A stretch of 64,000 nt of DNA, from positions 1 through 64,000 of the forward strand of contig SEAD01000009.1 of NCBI GenBank assembly GCA_004173355.1, in the 5' to 3' direction. The notes below the pieces were generated by a model. That model was given only the letters and a program-made list of their open reading frames with translations. It searched no databases and was not told the origin of the DNA. The position numbers were made by a program, and so were the translations under genes. Below, in pieces: positions 25,096 through 35,856 of the stretch; positions within the stretch are counted from its first letter, which is position 1; every line of letters begins with the position of its first letter. This stretch comes from Chitinophagaceae bacterium (GTDB lineage: Bacteria; Bacteroidota; Bacteroidia; Chitinophagales; Chitinophagaceae).

Positions 25096-27222
25096 TTAAC
25101 GGAAGACCTGGAAGGCAATCCAGCTCATGATATAGGCAAGGCCGGTCATATACAGCAGTTGTATGGCCGGCCATTTCCATGTACGGGTTTCCCGTTTCAC
25201 AATGGCAAGCGTACTCATACATTGCATGGCAAACACATAAAACACCATCAGGGAAACACCGGTGGCCAGGGTATAAACCGGGGAGCCGTCGTCGCGTTTT
25301 GCTATGCGCATTTTTTCTTTCAACGGACCTTCATTTTCTTCCCCACCCACACTGTATAGTATGGCCATGGTTCCGACAAAGACTTCCCTTGCTGCAAATG
25401 AAGTAATCAGCGCAATCCCGATTTTCCAGTCGTAGCCCAGTGGACGTATCACAGGCTCAATCGCATGACCGGCGATACCCACAAAAGAATTTTCGAGACG
25501 CGATTCATCATAACGGTACAACGCCGCCGTGCTATCCACACCAGGCTGGGCAAGCGCGGTTTCGTATTCGGCAGTTGCCGCCGCCATTCGATCGGAAGGC
25601 CCATAGGTTTGCAGGACCCAGAGCACAAGACTGATGACCAGGATAATCCGTCCGGCATCTACTACAAAAATCTTCGCCTTGCTCCACATCGTCTGCCACA
25701 CGTTTTTCCAGCGGGGCGAACGGTAAATCGGGAGTTCCAGGATGAAATAACTTTTTTCATTGATTTTGATAAACCATTTGGCAACGTACGAGACCACGAG
25801 GGCCATCACAAAGCCAAGCAGGTAAAGGCCCAGCATGACAAGGCCTGGCAATCCGATAAATCCTAAAAAGTATTTCTGGGGAATGACCAGTCCGATCAGG
25901 ATGGTGTACACCGGCAGTCTCGCAGAGCAACTCATCAACGGCGTAATAAGAATGGTAAGCAGGCGCTCTTTCCGGTTTTCGATATTGCGCGCGCTCATTA
26001 CAGCAGGGATGGCACAGGCAAACCCGCTGATCATTGGCATTACACTCTTCCCGTTCAGTCCCACGCTTCGCATCAGCCGGTCAGTGAGGAAACTGATCCG
26101 GGCCATATATCCCGTGTCCTCGAGTATCGTGATCAATCCGAACAGTATGGCAATCTGCGGTACGAAAATGACGATACCGCCCAGTCCGACAATAAAACCA
26201 TTAACCAGCAGGTCGGTCCATCCATTCTCCGGCAGCATCGATGCGACCCACCCACTGAATTGTGCGGTGCCGGCATCGATCCAGTCCATCGGATAACTTG
26301 CCAGCCAGAAAACCGCTTGGAAAAGCATGAACAGTACCGCCAGCAGGATCAGGTAACCCCAGCGGCGGTGAAGCAGCAGGTTATCGAGCCGTTCGGTAAA
26401 AAGGGATTGTTCCAGCGGGTCCGGTTCGGCCACGGCCTGCTGCATTATTTTTTTGATCCCCGCATAACGCTGGAGGATTTCCTCCGCCTGTGTCTTGCTG
26501 GGATTGAACCCGTTATTGACTTCAATTTCCTCGATCCGGGATTGGCGGGCTTCGGGGATATTAAAGGATTCGTGGTTGATCAGGTAGTGGATCGCGGCAT
26601 AATCACTGAGTCCGGGAATTTCTGCCTGGACCTGGGCGATGGCAGCGGGAGCAAGCTCGCGAACGGGGATGAAATCTTTTACGGGGATCCTGTAAAGACC
26701 GGCAGCAGTCTGCTCGATCGCCTTTTTCAGCGCCGGGACTCCTTTCTGTTTCCGTGGGTTCACGGCTACAACAGGTACTCCGAGCTCGCGCTCCAATTCA
26801 GGGATATCAATTTTGATTCCTTTCCGGCTGGCCAGGTCCATCATCGTGAGGGCCACCACCACCGGCACTTTCAGGTCGATCAGCTGGGTGCAGAACAACA
26901 GGTTCCGTTTCAGGTTGCTTGCATCGGCTACCACCACTACCACATCGGCCTGTACCTGCGCATCCTGTTTGAGGAGCACCCGGTAATTGACCCATTCGTC
27001 GAGCCGCCGTGGGTAAAGACTATACGAACCGGGGAGATCAATGATTTCGGCTTCGCCGCTGGAAAGCTGGGTGGATCCTGTTTTTTTATCGACGGTGACC
27101 CCGGGGAAGTTGCCAACTTTCTGGTTCATACCAGTGAGGCAGTTGAAGAGGGAGCTCTTTCCGCTGTTGGGATTGCCTACTAATCCAATATGTAATTTTT
27201 TGTGTTCCAAAAATGGATGCAA
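25096..27222 (-). CDS. feoB: Ferrous iron transporter FeoB
   Basis: FeoB is a GTP-regulated inner-membrane Fe(II) transporter. The 708-residue protein has an N-terminal G domain (G1 GNPNSGKSS at 16-24; FPGVTVDKKTG; G3 DLPGSYSLYP; G4-like TMMD), a helical switch domain, and two gate regions with about eight transmembrane helices (SCSARLPVYTILIGL; SFAAREVFVGTM). It ends with the usual hydrophobic C-terminus. feoA is a separate gene at 21.6 kb. It is divergent from the M28 peptidase gene. Confidence 0.95.
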   Translation of the reverse strand: MHPFLEHKKLHIGLVGNPNSGKSSLFNCLTGMNQKVGNFPGVTVDKKTGSTQLSSGEAEIIDLPGSYSLYPRRLDEWVNYRVLLKQDAQVQADVVVVVADASNLKRNLLFCTQLIDLKVPVVVALTMMDLASRKGIKIDIPELERELGVPVVAVNPRKQKGVPALKKAIEQTAAGLYRIPVKDFIPVRELAPAAIAQVQAEIPGLSDYAAIHYLINHESFNIPEARQSRIEEIEVNNGFNPSKTQAEEILQRYAGIKKIMQQAVAEPDPLEQSLFTERLDNLLLHRRWGYLILLAVLFMLFQAVFWLASYPMDWIDAGTAQFSGWVASMLPENGWTDLLVNGFIVGLGGIVIFVPQIAILFGLITILEDTGYMARISFLTDRLMRSVGLNGKSVMPMISGFACAIPAVMSARNIENRKERLLTILITPLMSCSARLPVYTILIGLVIPQKYFLGFIGLPGLVMLGLYLLGFVMALVVSYVAKWFIKINEKSYFILELPIYRSPRWKNVWQTMWSKAKIFVVDAGRIILVISLVLWVLQTYGPSDRMAAATAEYETALAQPGVDSTAALYRYDESRLENSFVGIAGHAIEPVIRPLGYDWKIGIALITSFAAREVFVGTMAILYSVGGEENEGPLKEKMRIAKRDDGSPVYTLATGVSLMVFYVFAMQCMSTLAIVKRETRTWKWPAIQLLYMTGLAYIMSWIAFQVFR

Positions 27223-27363
27223 AAGTAGCTGGTGAATGGCGAAATCCGTTTACGAATTACGGTTTTATGACTTACTGTAAAGTTAAACAATCCACATTCC
27301 CCTTTTATGCGGGTCCGGTGTTCCTAAATGGTGATACCTTCGCAGCGATTTAACAAACCTTCT

Positions 27364-29019
27364 ATGAGCTCGTCACGAACTACACTGTTGTTGGTTGCCA
27401 CCCTGGTATCAACATTCACCCAGGCCCAAAAGTTGAAGAAAGCCGATAAGGAGATTATCGCCGGACTTCGCCAGCATATCGGTTACCTCGCCGATGACAA
27501 ACTGGAAGGGCGTCGTGCGGGTAGCCCCGGTGAGGCGCTTGCGATGGAATACATCTCCGGCCAGTTCATCTCCGCTGGAATTTCACCAAAAGGGGAAAAC
27601 GGGTTTTACCAGCCATTTGAAATCAATGAAGGGATGATCGTGTCGCCTGCAGCGTACTTTATCATTGATGACGACAGCCTTTTGGCGGGAACGGAATACT
27701 TTCCTTTTTCCTACAGTGCGCGGATGAAACTGGAAGCGCTTCCATCCATTGCCATCCAGGAACCGGATATGCCGTGGTTTGTGAATCTTGGCGAAATACT
27801 GGATGACAACAAGGAGAATCCACATTTCGACCTTGATGGCTATATCCGGAAAAACGTACTGAAAGCCAGGGATAAGGGCGCATCTGCAGTTATTATATAT
27901 AATACCTCGGCTATCGACGACAAACTCGCGTTTAATCCCAAAGACAAATCCGATCCGCTGCCCATCCCAGTGATGTATGTATCAAAAGAAATCGCGAAAA
28001 AATATTTCACCGATGAAACTGCGACCCTCACGCTGAAAATGAATGTGGCTTTTGCGGAGAAAAAACGCGACGGGCATAACGTGATTGGGTATATCGACAA
28101 TGCTGCTCCTTCAACCGTGGTGATCGGTGCGCATTTTGATCACCTCGGTTATGGTGAGGATGGGAACAGCATGTTACGTACAGGTGAAAAACTGATCCAC
28201 AATGGCGCAGATGACAACGCCAGTGGTACAGCCGCGATGATCGAACTTGCAAAAATCCTGAAGGCGTCCAAACAAAAAAGCAGCAACTACCTTTTCATCG
28301 CATTTTCCGGTGAAGAGCTGGGTTTGTTCGGGTCGAAATACTTTACCGAACATCCAACGATCGACCTGTCGAAAGTAAATTATATGATCAACCTTGATAT
28401 GGTTGGCCGTCTGCGGAACGACAGCATTCATTCCCTGTCGGTAGGAGGTTATGGCACTTCCCCGCAATGGGCATCGGTTGTCAATAGAAATGAAAAAGGA
28501 CTACCTTTTAAGATCAGTATCGATTCAAGTGGCAGCGGACCAAGTGACCATACCTCATTTTACCGGAAGGACATCCCGGTATTATTTTTCTTTACGGGTC
28601 AGCATCCCGATTACCACCGGCCTAGCGATGATGCAGGATTGATTAACTATGAAGGCGAACTGGGCATCATCCGGTATATCGAGGTTATTGTAAACAAACT
28701 GAATAAATCCAACCAGAAATTAAGCTTCCTCCGTACACGCGAGGTGTCGGTCAGTGTGTCTTCATTCAAGGTGACACTGGGCATCATGCCGGATTATACA
28801 TTCAGTGGAAAGGGTGTGCGGGCGGACGGTGTTACTGACGGGCGGCCGGCTGCAAAAGCGGGGATCAAAACGGGTGATGTGATTGTCCAGCTGGGAACCC
28901 ATACAATCACTTCCGTTGAAACCTACATGCAGGCGCTGAATAAATTCAACAAAGGCGAAAAGACAAAAGTTAAATTCAAACGCGGTAGTGAAACGCATGA
29001 AGCTGATTTACAGTTTTAA
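27364..29019 (+). CDS. Secreted M28 metallopeptidase with C-terminal PDZ domain
   Basis: This 551-residue protein begins with a signal peptide (SSSRTTLLLVATLVSTFTQA). A protease-associated-like insert precedes the zinc peptidase domain. Metal and catalytic residues appear in order in GAHFDHLGYG, HNGADDNASGTA, FSGEELGLFGSKYF, NLDMVGRL and PSDHTSFYRKDIPVLFFF. A PDZ domain follows at about 455-550 (DGRPAAKAGIKTGDVIVQLG). It probably degrades peptides in the periplasm or at the surface. The ATG at 27364 is used because it starts the signal peptide; the longer ORF start at 27328 adds 12 residues ahead of it. Confidence 0.9.
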   Translation: MSSSRTTLLLVATLVSTFTQAQKLKKADKEIIAGLRQHIGYLADDKLEGRRAGSPGEALAMEYISGQFISAGISPKGENGFYQPFEINEGMIVSPAAYFIIDDDSLLAGTEYFPFSYSARMKLEALPSIAIQEPDMPWFVNLGEILDDNKENPHFDLDGYIRKNVLKARDKGASAVIIYNTSAIDDKLAFNPKDKSDPLPIPVMYVSKEIAKKYFTDETATLTLKMNVAFAEKKRDGHNVIGYIDNAAPSTVVIGAHFDHLGYGEDGNSMLRTGEKLIHNGADDNASGTAAMIELAKILKASKQKSSNYLFIAFSGEELGLFGSKYFTEHPTIDLSKVNYMINLDMVGRLRNDSIHSLSVGGYGTSPQWASVVNRNEKGLPFKISIDSSGSGPSDHTSFYRKDIPVLFFFTGQHPDYHRPSDDAGLINYEGELGIIRYIEVIVNKLNKSNQKLSFLRTREVSVSVSSFKVTLGIMPDYTFSGKGVRADGVTDGRPAAKAGIKTGDVIVQLGTHTITSVETYMQALNKFNKGEKTKVKFKRGSETHEADLQF

Positions 29020-29034
29020 TCGGTAAATTGGACT

Positions 29035-29484
29035 ATGTCGGAAAAGGGCTTAAAACTTACATTGAATAACCAGGACCTTGCGGAAGCGTTCTTTGAAGAC
29101 ACGCGCCTGCTCGGTATCATGGCACCAGTGAAAGATTACCTGTTTTGCTGGCAGCTGAACAACCTGCTGGGGATGGATTTCCGCATCAACCATGAAATAG
29201 AGATCGGATTAAAAAAAAGGAAACGCGACTATTTCTTTTCGGTTTACCAGTACAATGAACCGAGCAGCGCCCTCTGCCATTTTGTATACAACAACCAATT
29301 CGACGGTGAATATCTCCTCCCCGAATTCAAACACCTTGACTTCCTTTGGCTGATGAAAGATGACTATGTAAAGGAAGATTATTTCCAGCAGGTTATCGGC
29401 TCTATCCGCTCACTCGCTGGGGTGCAGCTGGTGACTGAGCTCACCAACGAGAAAATCAAAAACAAGGAACACCTCGTATTCTAG
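29035..29484 (+). CDS. IPExxxVDY family protein
   Basis: This 149-residue cytosolic protein has LPEFKHLDFLWLM, a variant of the IPExxxVDY signature that names a Bacteroidota family of unknown function. The N-terminal half includes CWQLNNLLGMDFRINHEIEI, also typical. It follows the M28 gene by 15 bases and may be co-transcribed with it. No function can be assigned. Confidence 0.8.
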   Translation: MSEKGLKLTLNNQDLAEAFFEDTRLLGIMAPVKDYLFCWQLNNLLGMDFRINHEIEIGLKKRKRDYFFSVYQYNEPSSALCHFVYNNQFDGEYLLPEFKHLDFLWLMKDDYVKEDYFQQVIGSIRSLAGVQLVTELTNEKIKNKEHLVF

Positions 29485-29580
29485 CCCGATAATTGATCTT
29501 TTACCGGTATCGGATAGTGGCAGCAGTTACCCATACGGTACTATGACCGCCCAATTTATTTATGTCTAAACTTTAAAACC

Positions 29581-29835
29581 ATGTGGAAAGAAAACAATAA
29601 CAAACTCCATCAGGCATTCCGTTTCCAGGATTTCCGTGAAGCATTTGATTTTATGACAAAGGTCGCTGCGGAGGCAGAAAAGATGAATCATCATCCTGAA
29701 TGGAAAAACAATTACAACGAAGTGGAAATCTGGCTCACCACCCATGATGCAGGTTCGGTAGTGACAGAAAAAGACCAGACCCTTGCTAAAAGGATTGATG
29801 CATTGTTGCCACAGGGCCGTAAGGTTGCGGTGTAG
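29581..29835 (+). CDS. phhB: 4a-hydroxytetrahydrobiopterin dehydratase (PhhB/DCoH)
   Basis: This 84-residue protein of the pterin-4a-carbinolamine dehydratase family recycles the pterin cofactor of aromatic amino acid hydroxylases. The family motifs are [20 protein letters not shown] (catalytic histidines) and [18 protein letters not shown]. The length is complete for the family. No hydroxylase gene is nearby. Confidence 0.88.
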   Translation: MWKENNNKLHQAFRFQDFREAFDFMTKVAAEAEKMNHHPEWKNNYNEVEIWLTTHDAGSVVTEKDQTLAKRIDALLPQGRKVAV

Positions 29836-29893
29836 AGGGCGTCCCGGTAAGCTGCGAACACATAGTGTGTGGAAGTTGCTATGGCATGGGATG

Positions 29894-31087
29894 CTACCTG
29901 GCCGGTTTGCGTCGGAAAATGATGGCAGCATTTTGTTTCAGGTCTGCGCTGAAGCGGACCTGATGAATTTCTTCGCCATCTTTAACTATCAGCAGGCCGG
30001 TATTTGGCGGATATTTCCCGAGGTTCTCGGCATAGAGCACGAGCAGGAATTCGTTGCTGCCTGCTGGTGTGCGGATGCTTGTCTTTAATGCGGAAGCCTT
30101 GAGCATTTGTTTTGACAGGATCACCTCCCCGTTGAGCAGGACGCTAACGGTGTCACCGTCAACTTCCCCGTTGTCATAAAGTGTAAGTTGCAGGCTGTCT
30201 GAACTGAACAGGACTTCCTGCGACATAATGTTGACACGTTCCTTTAACCATGCAGCCGGCGGCACGGGCATTGCGGGAGCCGCTGGCGTATTGCTTTTTG
30301 GCGATACGCTCACCTGTTCGCTGACGGGTTGGGAATCTTTTTTACTCCCTGGATTTTTAACAGGCACTGGATCTGCCGATGGTTTTTTCGCAACAGCCGA
30401 TCCGTCTTTTGTGTCAGTTATCACAGGCGCAGCGCTGATCTTTTTGCCGGCATCTGTTTTGGAGTTTACTGGCGCGGGCTGGACCTTTTCATTTTTTGCC
30501 GCTGTTTCTGCCTGTGTTGATTTTGGTATGGATACCGAACTGGCCGTATTGTTGACCGGTGCAGCGGCGGTTTGTGGCAATTCGATTTCCTGATCGACTT
30601 TGAGTTCCTGCAGGTGTGCAAAGATTTTGGAATTCAGCGGATCCGCTTCTTCCTTCAGCTGTACAGTACCGGTGATGGCGTAGAAATGTTTTGTCTTGTT
30701 GGTGGACCATTTCCCATCGAGGTGCCAGGTGCTGTCCTGTTTGTTCATCCGGAAGGTGGTGGTCACCCGGATGCCTTTGTCAATCCGGCCCGGGAAGTTG
30801 GTGGAAATAATTTCGTCGTCTTTTATCTCACAGGTCTCGCCATCTACTTTTCCTTTCACGCGTTTGAGCACGGTATAAAGGGTATCATTGACAATAAAAC
30901 TGGTGCGGGAATAACCGTATACTTTTTCGCGGTATTGGGTCAGTGCGATTTCGAAAGACTGATCGCGGCGGACGGTATTGCTGTCATTCGATACTTTACC
31001 CGACCATACGCCTGTGAGTGCTTTCTGCGCATGGAACACCATTGGCGCGAGCATGAGGAGGCAGAGATAGATGGTTTTCCGTATCAT
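29894..31087 (-). CDS. Secreted protein of unknown function with low-complexity linker
   Basis: This 397-residue protein starts with a signal peptide (MIRKTIYLCLLMLAPMVFHA). An N-terminal beta-rich domain of about 150 residues contains LTGVWSGKVSNDSN and YAITGTVQLKEE. A Lys/Ser/Ala/Pro-rich linker follows (about 190-290), then a C-terminal beta domain of about 100 residues (LQLTLYDNGEVDGDTVSVLLNGEVILSK). It resembles Bacteroidota secreted proteins with an immunoglobulin-like tail, but I cannot name a family. The ATG at 31087 was chosen because the upstream 41 residues of the ORF lack any secretion signal. Confidence 0.7.
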   Translation of the reverse strand: MIRKTIYLCLLMLAPMVFHAQKALTGVWSGKVSNDSNTVRRDQSFEIALTQYREKVYGYSRTSFIVNDTLYTVLKRVKGKVDGETCEIKDDEIISTNFPGRIDKGIRVTTTFRMNKQDSTWHLDGKWSTNKTKHFYAITGTVQLKEEADPLNSKIFAHLQELKVDQEIELPQTAAAPVNNTASSVSIPKSTQAETAAKNEKVQPAPVNSKTDAGKKISAAPVITDTKDGSAVAKKPSADPVPVKNPGSKKDSQPVSEQVSVSPKSNTPAAPAMPVPPAAWLKERVNIMSQEVLFSSDSLQLTLYDNGEVDGDTVSVLLNGEVILSKQMLKASALKTSIRTPAGSNEFLLVLYAENLGKYPPNTGLLIVKDGEEIHQVRFSADLKQNAAIIFRRKPAR

Positions 31088-31210
31088 AATGGTTTCAACA
31101 GCCCCAATATAACGCAGTATGGTGCCGGAGATTGCCTTTTTGGGGCAAAACCCGCCTGTCATGGATCCAGATTGCGGGTTTCCACCCGGAAATCCACGGT
31201 TCACGGGCAA

Positions 31211-31245
31211 AAAAAAGCAGCCCTTGGTGAGGCTGCTTTTTGTAT
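31211..31245 (-). terminator. Rho-independent terminator after rho
   Basis: AAAAGCAGCC and GGCTGCTTTT form a 10-base-pair stem around CTTGGTGA. On the minus strand the stem is followed by a long T-run. It lies just after the rho stop codon. Confidence 0.85.
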
Positions 31246-31259
31246 AATCAGAAAAGTGA

Positions 31260-32966
31260 TTACCTGTTCATGCTCGCGAGGAATTCTTCGTTGTTTTTGG
31301 TTCCTTTCATGCGGCTTTGCAGCTCGCGCATGGCTTCTTCGGGGTTCATGTCTGCCAGGAACACGCGAAGCAGGTTCATCCGCTGCAGCACATCGCGGTC
31401 GAGCAGGAGATCGTCCCTCCGTGTTGAAGAAGATACGAGATCGATAGCCGGGTACACGCGTTTGTTGGCGAGACGGCGATCCAGCTGGAGTTCCATGTTG
31501 CCGGTTCCCTTGAATTCCTCGAAGATCACCTCATCCATTTTGCTACCGGTATCAACCAGTGCAGTGGCGATGATGGTGAGTGATCCGCCATTTTCAATCT
31601 TACGGGCGGCACCAAAAAATTGTTTGGGTTTCTGCATGGCGTTGGCTTCCACACCACCGGATAATACTTTACCGGATGATGGTGCCACGGTATTGTGTGC
31701 CCGTGCGAGACGGGTGATGGAGTCGAGCAGGATAACCACATCGTGACCACACTCCACCAGGCGTTTTGCTTTCTGGAGGGCGATCGTGGATACTTTCACG
31801 TGTTTTTCTGCTGGTTCATCAAAAGTGGAAGCGATTACTTCGGCCTTTACGCTTCTTTCCATATCTGTCACCTCTTCCGGGCGTTCGTCTACCAGTACAA
31901 TCATCAGGTAACATTCCGGGTGGTTGGCTGCGATGGCGTTGGCCACGGCTTTCAGCAGCATGGTTTTACCGGTTTTCGGTTGTGCCACGATCAGTCCGCG
32001 CTGGCCTTTACCGATCGGGGTAAAGAGATCGATGATCCGGGTTGAAATATCGGCCGGTGCTGTGAAAAGGTTGAGGCGTTCGAACGGGAACAGTGGCGTG
32101 AGGTAGTCGAAAGGCACGCGGTCGCGTACTTCTTCCGGGCTTTTGCCGTTGATATTATCCACCTTTAGGAGGGCAAAATATTTTTCACCTTCTTTCGGGG
32201 GACGGACGGAACCCTGTACCGTATCACCGGTTTTGAGTCCGAATAATTTTATCTGCGAAGGGGATACATACACATCATCCGGGGATGAGAGGTAATTGTA
32301 GTCTGATGAGCGCAGGAAGCCGTAACCATCAGGCATCATTTCAAGCACACCTTCTGAATTGATTACGCCATCAAATTCAATATTGAAAACCGGCTCGCGA
32401 CGCTGTTGAGGCTGGTTGCGGTTGCCCTGGTTGTTGTTGTTGATAGGATTGCCTGCCTGCGGGGGATTCGGAGGCTGGGGGGCCGTTGATTCCGGCGGGA
32501 AGGCAATGGTATTGGAGGTTTCCGGCTGCTGTTCGTTGTTTACCTGTTTTGCCGGTTGTGGGGCTATAGCCCGCTCCTGTACTGGTTCTGCATTCGCTTC
32601 CGCTTCTTCCGGCTGGTCTTTTTCCTCGGCCTTTTTGCGTCCGCGTTTAACAGGGGCCTGTTTTTCTTCTTTTCTCGGAGCCGCTGCGGCTACCGCTTTT
32701 TTCACCGGTTTCTTTTCTTCGCCGGAGTCTTCCACGATTGCCTCTTCGGTACCGGTGGATGTGGAGGTCTTTACTATCCTTTTACGTTTGCCCTTGTCTT
32801 CCGGCTGGTTAGCGCTTGATTTTGCATTGGCGAGAGCCTGGCCGTCGAGGATTTTGTACACGAGGCCCTGTTTATCCAGCTTTTTTGCGTTGGGGATACT
32901 CAACTGCTCAGCAATGTCTAGCAGTTCTGGAACGAGCATGTCGTTCAGTTGCAGAATGTCGTACAT
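31260..32966 (-). CDS. rho: Transcription termination factor Rho (with N-terminal insertion)
   Basis: Rho is the hexameric RNA-dependent ATPase that terminates transcription. The 568-residue protein has a Rho_N helical domain ([21 protein letters not shown]), then about 150 low-complexity residues rich in Lys, Glu, Pro, Gln and Asn, then the RNA-binding domain ([30 protein letters not shown]) and the ATPase core (QPKTGKT P-loop; [31 protein letters not shown]). Bacteroidota Rho proteins characteristically carry such an insertion. The ATG at 32966 is preferred over an upstream start at 32987. Confidence 0.95.
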   Translation of the reverse strand: MYDILQLNDMLVPELLDIAEQLSIPNAKKLDKQGLVYKILDGQALANAKSSANQPEDKGKRKRIVKTSTSTGTEEAIVEDSGEEKKPVKKAVAAAAPRKEEKQAPVKRGRKKAEEKDQPEEAEANAEPVQERAIAPQPAKQVNNEQQPETSNTIAFPPESTAPQPPNPPQAGNPINNNNQGNRNQPQQRREPVFNIEFDGVINSEGVLEMMPDGYGFLRSSDYNYLSSPDDVYVSPSQIKLFGLKTGDTVQGSVRPPKEGEKYFALLKVDNINGKSPEEVRDRVPFDYLTPLFPFERLNLFTAPADISTRIIDLFTPIGKGQRGLIVAQPKTGKTMLLKAVANAIAANHPECYLMIVLVDERPEEVTDMERSVKAEVIASTFDEPAEKHVKVSTIALQKAKRLVECGHDVVILLDSITRLARAHNTVAPSSGKVLSGGVEANAMQKPKQFFGAARKIENGGSLTIIATALVDTGSKMDEVIFEEFKGTGNMELQLDRRLANKRVYPAIDLVSSSTRRDDLLLDRDVLQRMNLLRVFLADMNPEEAMRELQSRMKGTKNNEEFLASMNR

Positions 32967-33352
32967 AGAAATCTTGAAGTTTAACACGATGCCTTGATGA
33001 GGAAGGCGGAAAAAAGGGTAAAAGGTTGATTATTTTTTGAATGGAAATGCGGAAGTCCTGAGCAGTTAAAAGAGAGTTGTGAAACCAATCAGTCGTCTTT
33101 CCTGTGCAATTATACGCCCTTTTTCGGAGAATAAAAAAATTTTGGGCGATCGGAAATGCGTGGAAATCCTTAAAAATGCCCGATTGGCGGGGTTTCCAGC
33201 GGAATGCCCTTCAATGTTCACCGTGAAAATACCAGCAGCTGATGACCCGGCGAACATGGCCGGATGATGATGGCAACACCATCAGCCGGGAATAACATCA
33301 GTATCCGGGAGATTATTCCCATCGTTTCTACCTGACGGGTGCCGGCAGCAAT
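32967..33352. other. Divergent rho-asnS intergenic region
   Basis: About 390 bases lie between rho and the asnS promoter. An imperfect inverted repeat, CGCCC near 33112 and GGGCG near 33149, flanks an A/T-rich loop and could be a leader hairpin of rho. I see no small gene or known riboswitch. Confidence 0.35.
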
Positions 33353-33360
33353 TATCTTTG
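33353..33360 (+). promoter_or_regulatory. asnS -7 promoter element
   Basis: TATCTTTG matches the Bacteroidota -7 consensus TAnnTTTG exactly and ends 20 bases before the asnS ATG. A -33 TTG is not clear. Confidence 0.5.
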
Positions 33361-33380
33361 CCCTCCGAAATTTCAAGTTT

Positions 33381-34838
33381 ATGTTCAACAAACGAATCAA
33401 GGTAAAAGAGCTGCTGGCACAGGATCCGCAGGAACAGACAGTAACAGTTATGGGTTGGGTACGCACCTTCCGCAATAACCAGTTTATAGCGTTGAATGAT
33501 GGTTCTACCAATAATAATATCCAGGTAGTGCTCGAGCTTGGCAAATTTGAGGAAGTGCTCTTGAAAAGGATAACGACATCGGCCGCCATAAAGGTTACCG
33601 GAAAAATAGTAGCGTCGTTGGGCAAAGGGCAGAAGATGGATCTCGTTGCAGAAGCTGTTGAAATTCTTGGCGACAGCGATGCAGAGGTATATCCGCTGCA
33701 ACCCAAGAAGCACAGTCTTGAATTCCTTCGCGAGAAGGCACACCTGCGGTTCCGTACAAACACATTTGGTTCGGTGTTCCGCGTGCGCCATGCACTGGCA
33801 TTCGCAGTCCATAAGTTTTTCAATGAAAAAGGCTTTGTCTACATGCACACACCGATCATCACTGCGAGTGATGCGGAAGGTGCGGGTGAAATGTTTCGCG
33901 TGACCACTTTGCCGGTTGATGGTACTGCCCCGAGAAACGAGGACGGGACCGTGAATTATAAAGAAGACTTTTTCGGCAAGACAACCAACCTCACGGTAAG
34001 CGGACAACTGGAAGGCGAGCTTGGTGCTACCGCGTTTGGTGAGATTTATACATTTGGTCCAACTTTCCGTGCGGAGAACTCCAACACTGCACGGCACCTT
34101 GCGGAATTCTGGATGATTGAACCGGAGGTGGCATTCAATGATCTTGAAGACAATGCCAATCTTGCAGAGGAGTTTATCCAGTACCTGATCCGTTACGCGA
34201 TGGAGCATAACCGGGAAGACCTGGAGTTCCTTGCCGCGAGGCTGGCGGAAGAAGAAAAACAACTGCCGCAGGACAAGCGGAGTGAAATGGGATTGATTGA
34301 AAAACTGGAGTTCGTCCTCGACAACGAGTTCCAGCGACTGACCTATACGGAAGCCATTGACATCCTCCGCGAAAGCAATCACAACAAGAAGAAAAAATTC
34401 CAGTACCCGGTCACGGGATGGGGGATGGATCTCCAGAGTGAGCATGAGCGTTACCTCGTGGAAAAACATTTTAAAAAGCCGGTGATCCTGATGAATTACC
34501 CTGCGGATATCAAGGCTTTTTATATGCGCCAGAACGATGACGCTACGGAAGGCCGCGGACAGACGGTGGCAGCCATGGATATACTCGCACCTGGCATCGG
34601 GGAAATTGTAGGTGGATCACAGCGGGAAGAGCGGCTTGACAGGCTGGAAGCAAGGATGAAAGAAATGGGAATCCCTGCGGAGGAATTAAGCTGGTACCTT
34701 GATACCAGAAGATTTGGTACAGTGCCGCACGCCGGCTTTGGGCTTGGGTTTGAGCGGATGGTATTGTTCGTGACGGGCATGACCAATATCCGGGATGTGA
34801 TCCCATTCCCGCGTACTCCGAAGAACGCGGAATTCTAA
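33381..34838 (+). CDS. asnS: Asparaginyl-tRNA synthetase
   Basis: This is a class IIb aminoacyl-tRNA synthetase charging tRNA-Asn. The 485-residue protein has an N-terminal OB fold ([21 protein letters not shown]), class II motif 2 ([21 protein letters not shown]) and motif 3 ([15 protein letters not shown]), with [13 protein letters not shown] between them. The sequence is AsnRS-like rather than AspRS-like in these motifs. The ATG at 33381 gives the standard N-terminus. Confidence 0.95.
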   Translation: MFNKRIKVKELLAQDPQEQTVTVMGWVRTFRNNQFIALNDGSTNNNIQVVLELGKFEEVLLKRITTSAAIKVTGKIVASLGKGQKMDLVAEAVEILGDSDAEVYPLQPKKHSLEFLREKAHLRFRTNTFGSVFRVRHALAFAVHKFFNEKGFVYMHTPIITASDAEGAGEMFRVTTLPVDGTAPRNEDGTVNYKEDFFGKTTNLTVSGQLEGELGATAFGEIYTFGPTFRAENSNTARHLAEFWMIEPEVAFNDLEDNANLAEEFIQYLIRYAMEHNREDLEFLAARLAEEEKQLPQDKRSEMGLIEKLEFVLDNEFQRLTYTEAIDILRESNHNKKKKFQYPVTGWGMDLQSEHERYLVEKHFKKPVILMNYPADIKAFYMRQNDDATEGRGQTVAAMDILAPGIGEIVGGSQREERLDRLEARMKEMGIPAEELSWYLDTRRFGTVPHAGFGLGFERMVLFVTGMTNIRDVIPFPRTPKNAEF

Positions 34839-34862
34839 GCAAAAGGAAAATGAATGTATAGC

Positions 34863-34889
34863 TGGCGGATCAACAGGTCCGCCATTTTT
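34863..34889. terminator. Terminator between convergent asnS and usp genes
   Basis: TGGCGGA and TCCGCCA form a hairpin followed by a T-run on the plus strand, about 25 bases after asnS. It overlaps the stop of the usp gene on the minus strand. Confidence 0.65.
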
Positions 34890-35763
34890 ATTTTGCATGG
34901 AAACACAACACCGGTATCCTGGAGATTTCAATAAGGCCTTCCGTTGCACTCCGGCTGAACAGTGATTCAAAGAATCCATGCTGATGCGGTACGGTGATAA
35001 CAAGGTCCATGTTATTTTCAATTGCAAAAGAACTGATGCCAGCACTCACCGAGTCCGCCACGACATGATGCACCGAAACTCCTGTAGTACTGAAAGAACC
35101 CAGGAGCCCTTTTTCATTCCCGGCATGCGGGCCTGCATCTGCGGATACCGATCCGGATAATGGCGAACTGACTACCGGAGCTGAAGCCGGATCATTTTTA
35201 CCAACATGTACAACTGCCAGCGAAGAACCCGTGACGGATAATAATTCATTGATCGCAGCAGCGGGGAGTCCATCCGTATTTTTTGAAAGGTCCCACGCAA
35301 GTGCTGATTTTTTTATCCCGGTACCAAACTCCGTACCCTTTGGCACCACGAGCACCGGGTAGCTGCTATGCCGGATCACGGATAATGTTGTACTGCCAAA
35401 GACAGTCCTTTCAAAAGCGCTGTGACCGGTAGTGCCCATGACAATACATAAAGGGTCAAATTTCTGGCAACATAATTCGAGTTCGTCGGTGACGTCACCA
35501 AGCCGGGCTTCAGTTGATAACTGCAGCTTGCGCGAGCTGATATGTTTGAGGTCATTTGCAAGGCCTGCAAGTTTGCGCTCCGCATCTTCCTCCAGTTCTT
35601 CTGCCGGTATCAGTACTGTTGACGTTTCCGTAACAGCAATAGGTACCTGGTATACATGCAGCAGCACAAGTGGTGCATTAATGGCCAGTGCGAAATCGGC
35701 TGCATAATTCACCGCGCTCAGTGCGGCCGGCGAGAAGTCGGTGGGAACGATGATTGCTTTCAT
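34888..35763 (-). CDS. Universal stress protein, tandem UspA domains
   Basis: This 291-residue protein consists of two UspA domains. The first (about 1-150) starts MKAIIVPTDFSPAALSAVNYA and carries the ATP-binding pattern GTTGHSAFERTVFGS (G-x2-G-x9-G-S). The second is more divergent and lacks a clear ATP motif. Such proteins bind nucleotides and modulate stress responses. The ATG at 35763 starts the conserved beta strand. It is divergent from the exbD gene. Confidence 0.88.
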   Translation of the reverse strand: MKAIIVPTDFSPAALSAVNYAADFALAINAPLVLLHVYQVPIAVTETSTVLIPAEELEEDAERKLAGLANDLKHISSRKLQLSTEARLGDVTDELELCCQKFDPLCIVMGTTGHSAFERTVFGSTTLSVIRHSSYPVLVVPKGTEFGTGIKKSALAWDLSKNTDGLPAAAINELLSVTGSSLAVVHVGKNDPASAPVVSSPLSGSVSADAGPHAGNEKGLLGSFSTTGVSVHHVVADSVSAGISSFAIENNMDLVITVPHQHGFFESLFSRSATEGLIEISRIPVLCFHAK

Positions 35764-35856
35764 GCAAAATTCCATACAAAAATAAAGCCTGATAAAAGCT
35801 ACGCGGTACTTGTATGGATTAAACACGGGCATGCGTCTCAGCAAAAAACCAAGCTT

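Noticed and set aside
26260-27183. A 307-codon plus-strand ORF inside feoB.
   Set aside because: It lies entirely antisense to the FeoB G domain, and the translation is low-quality sequence.
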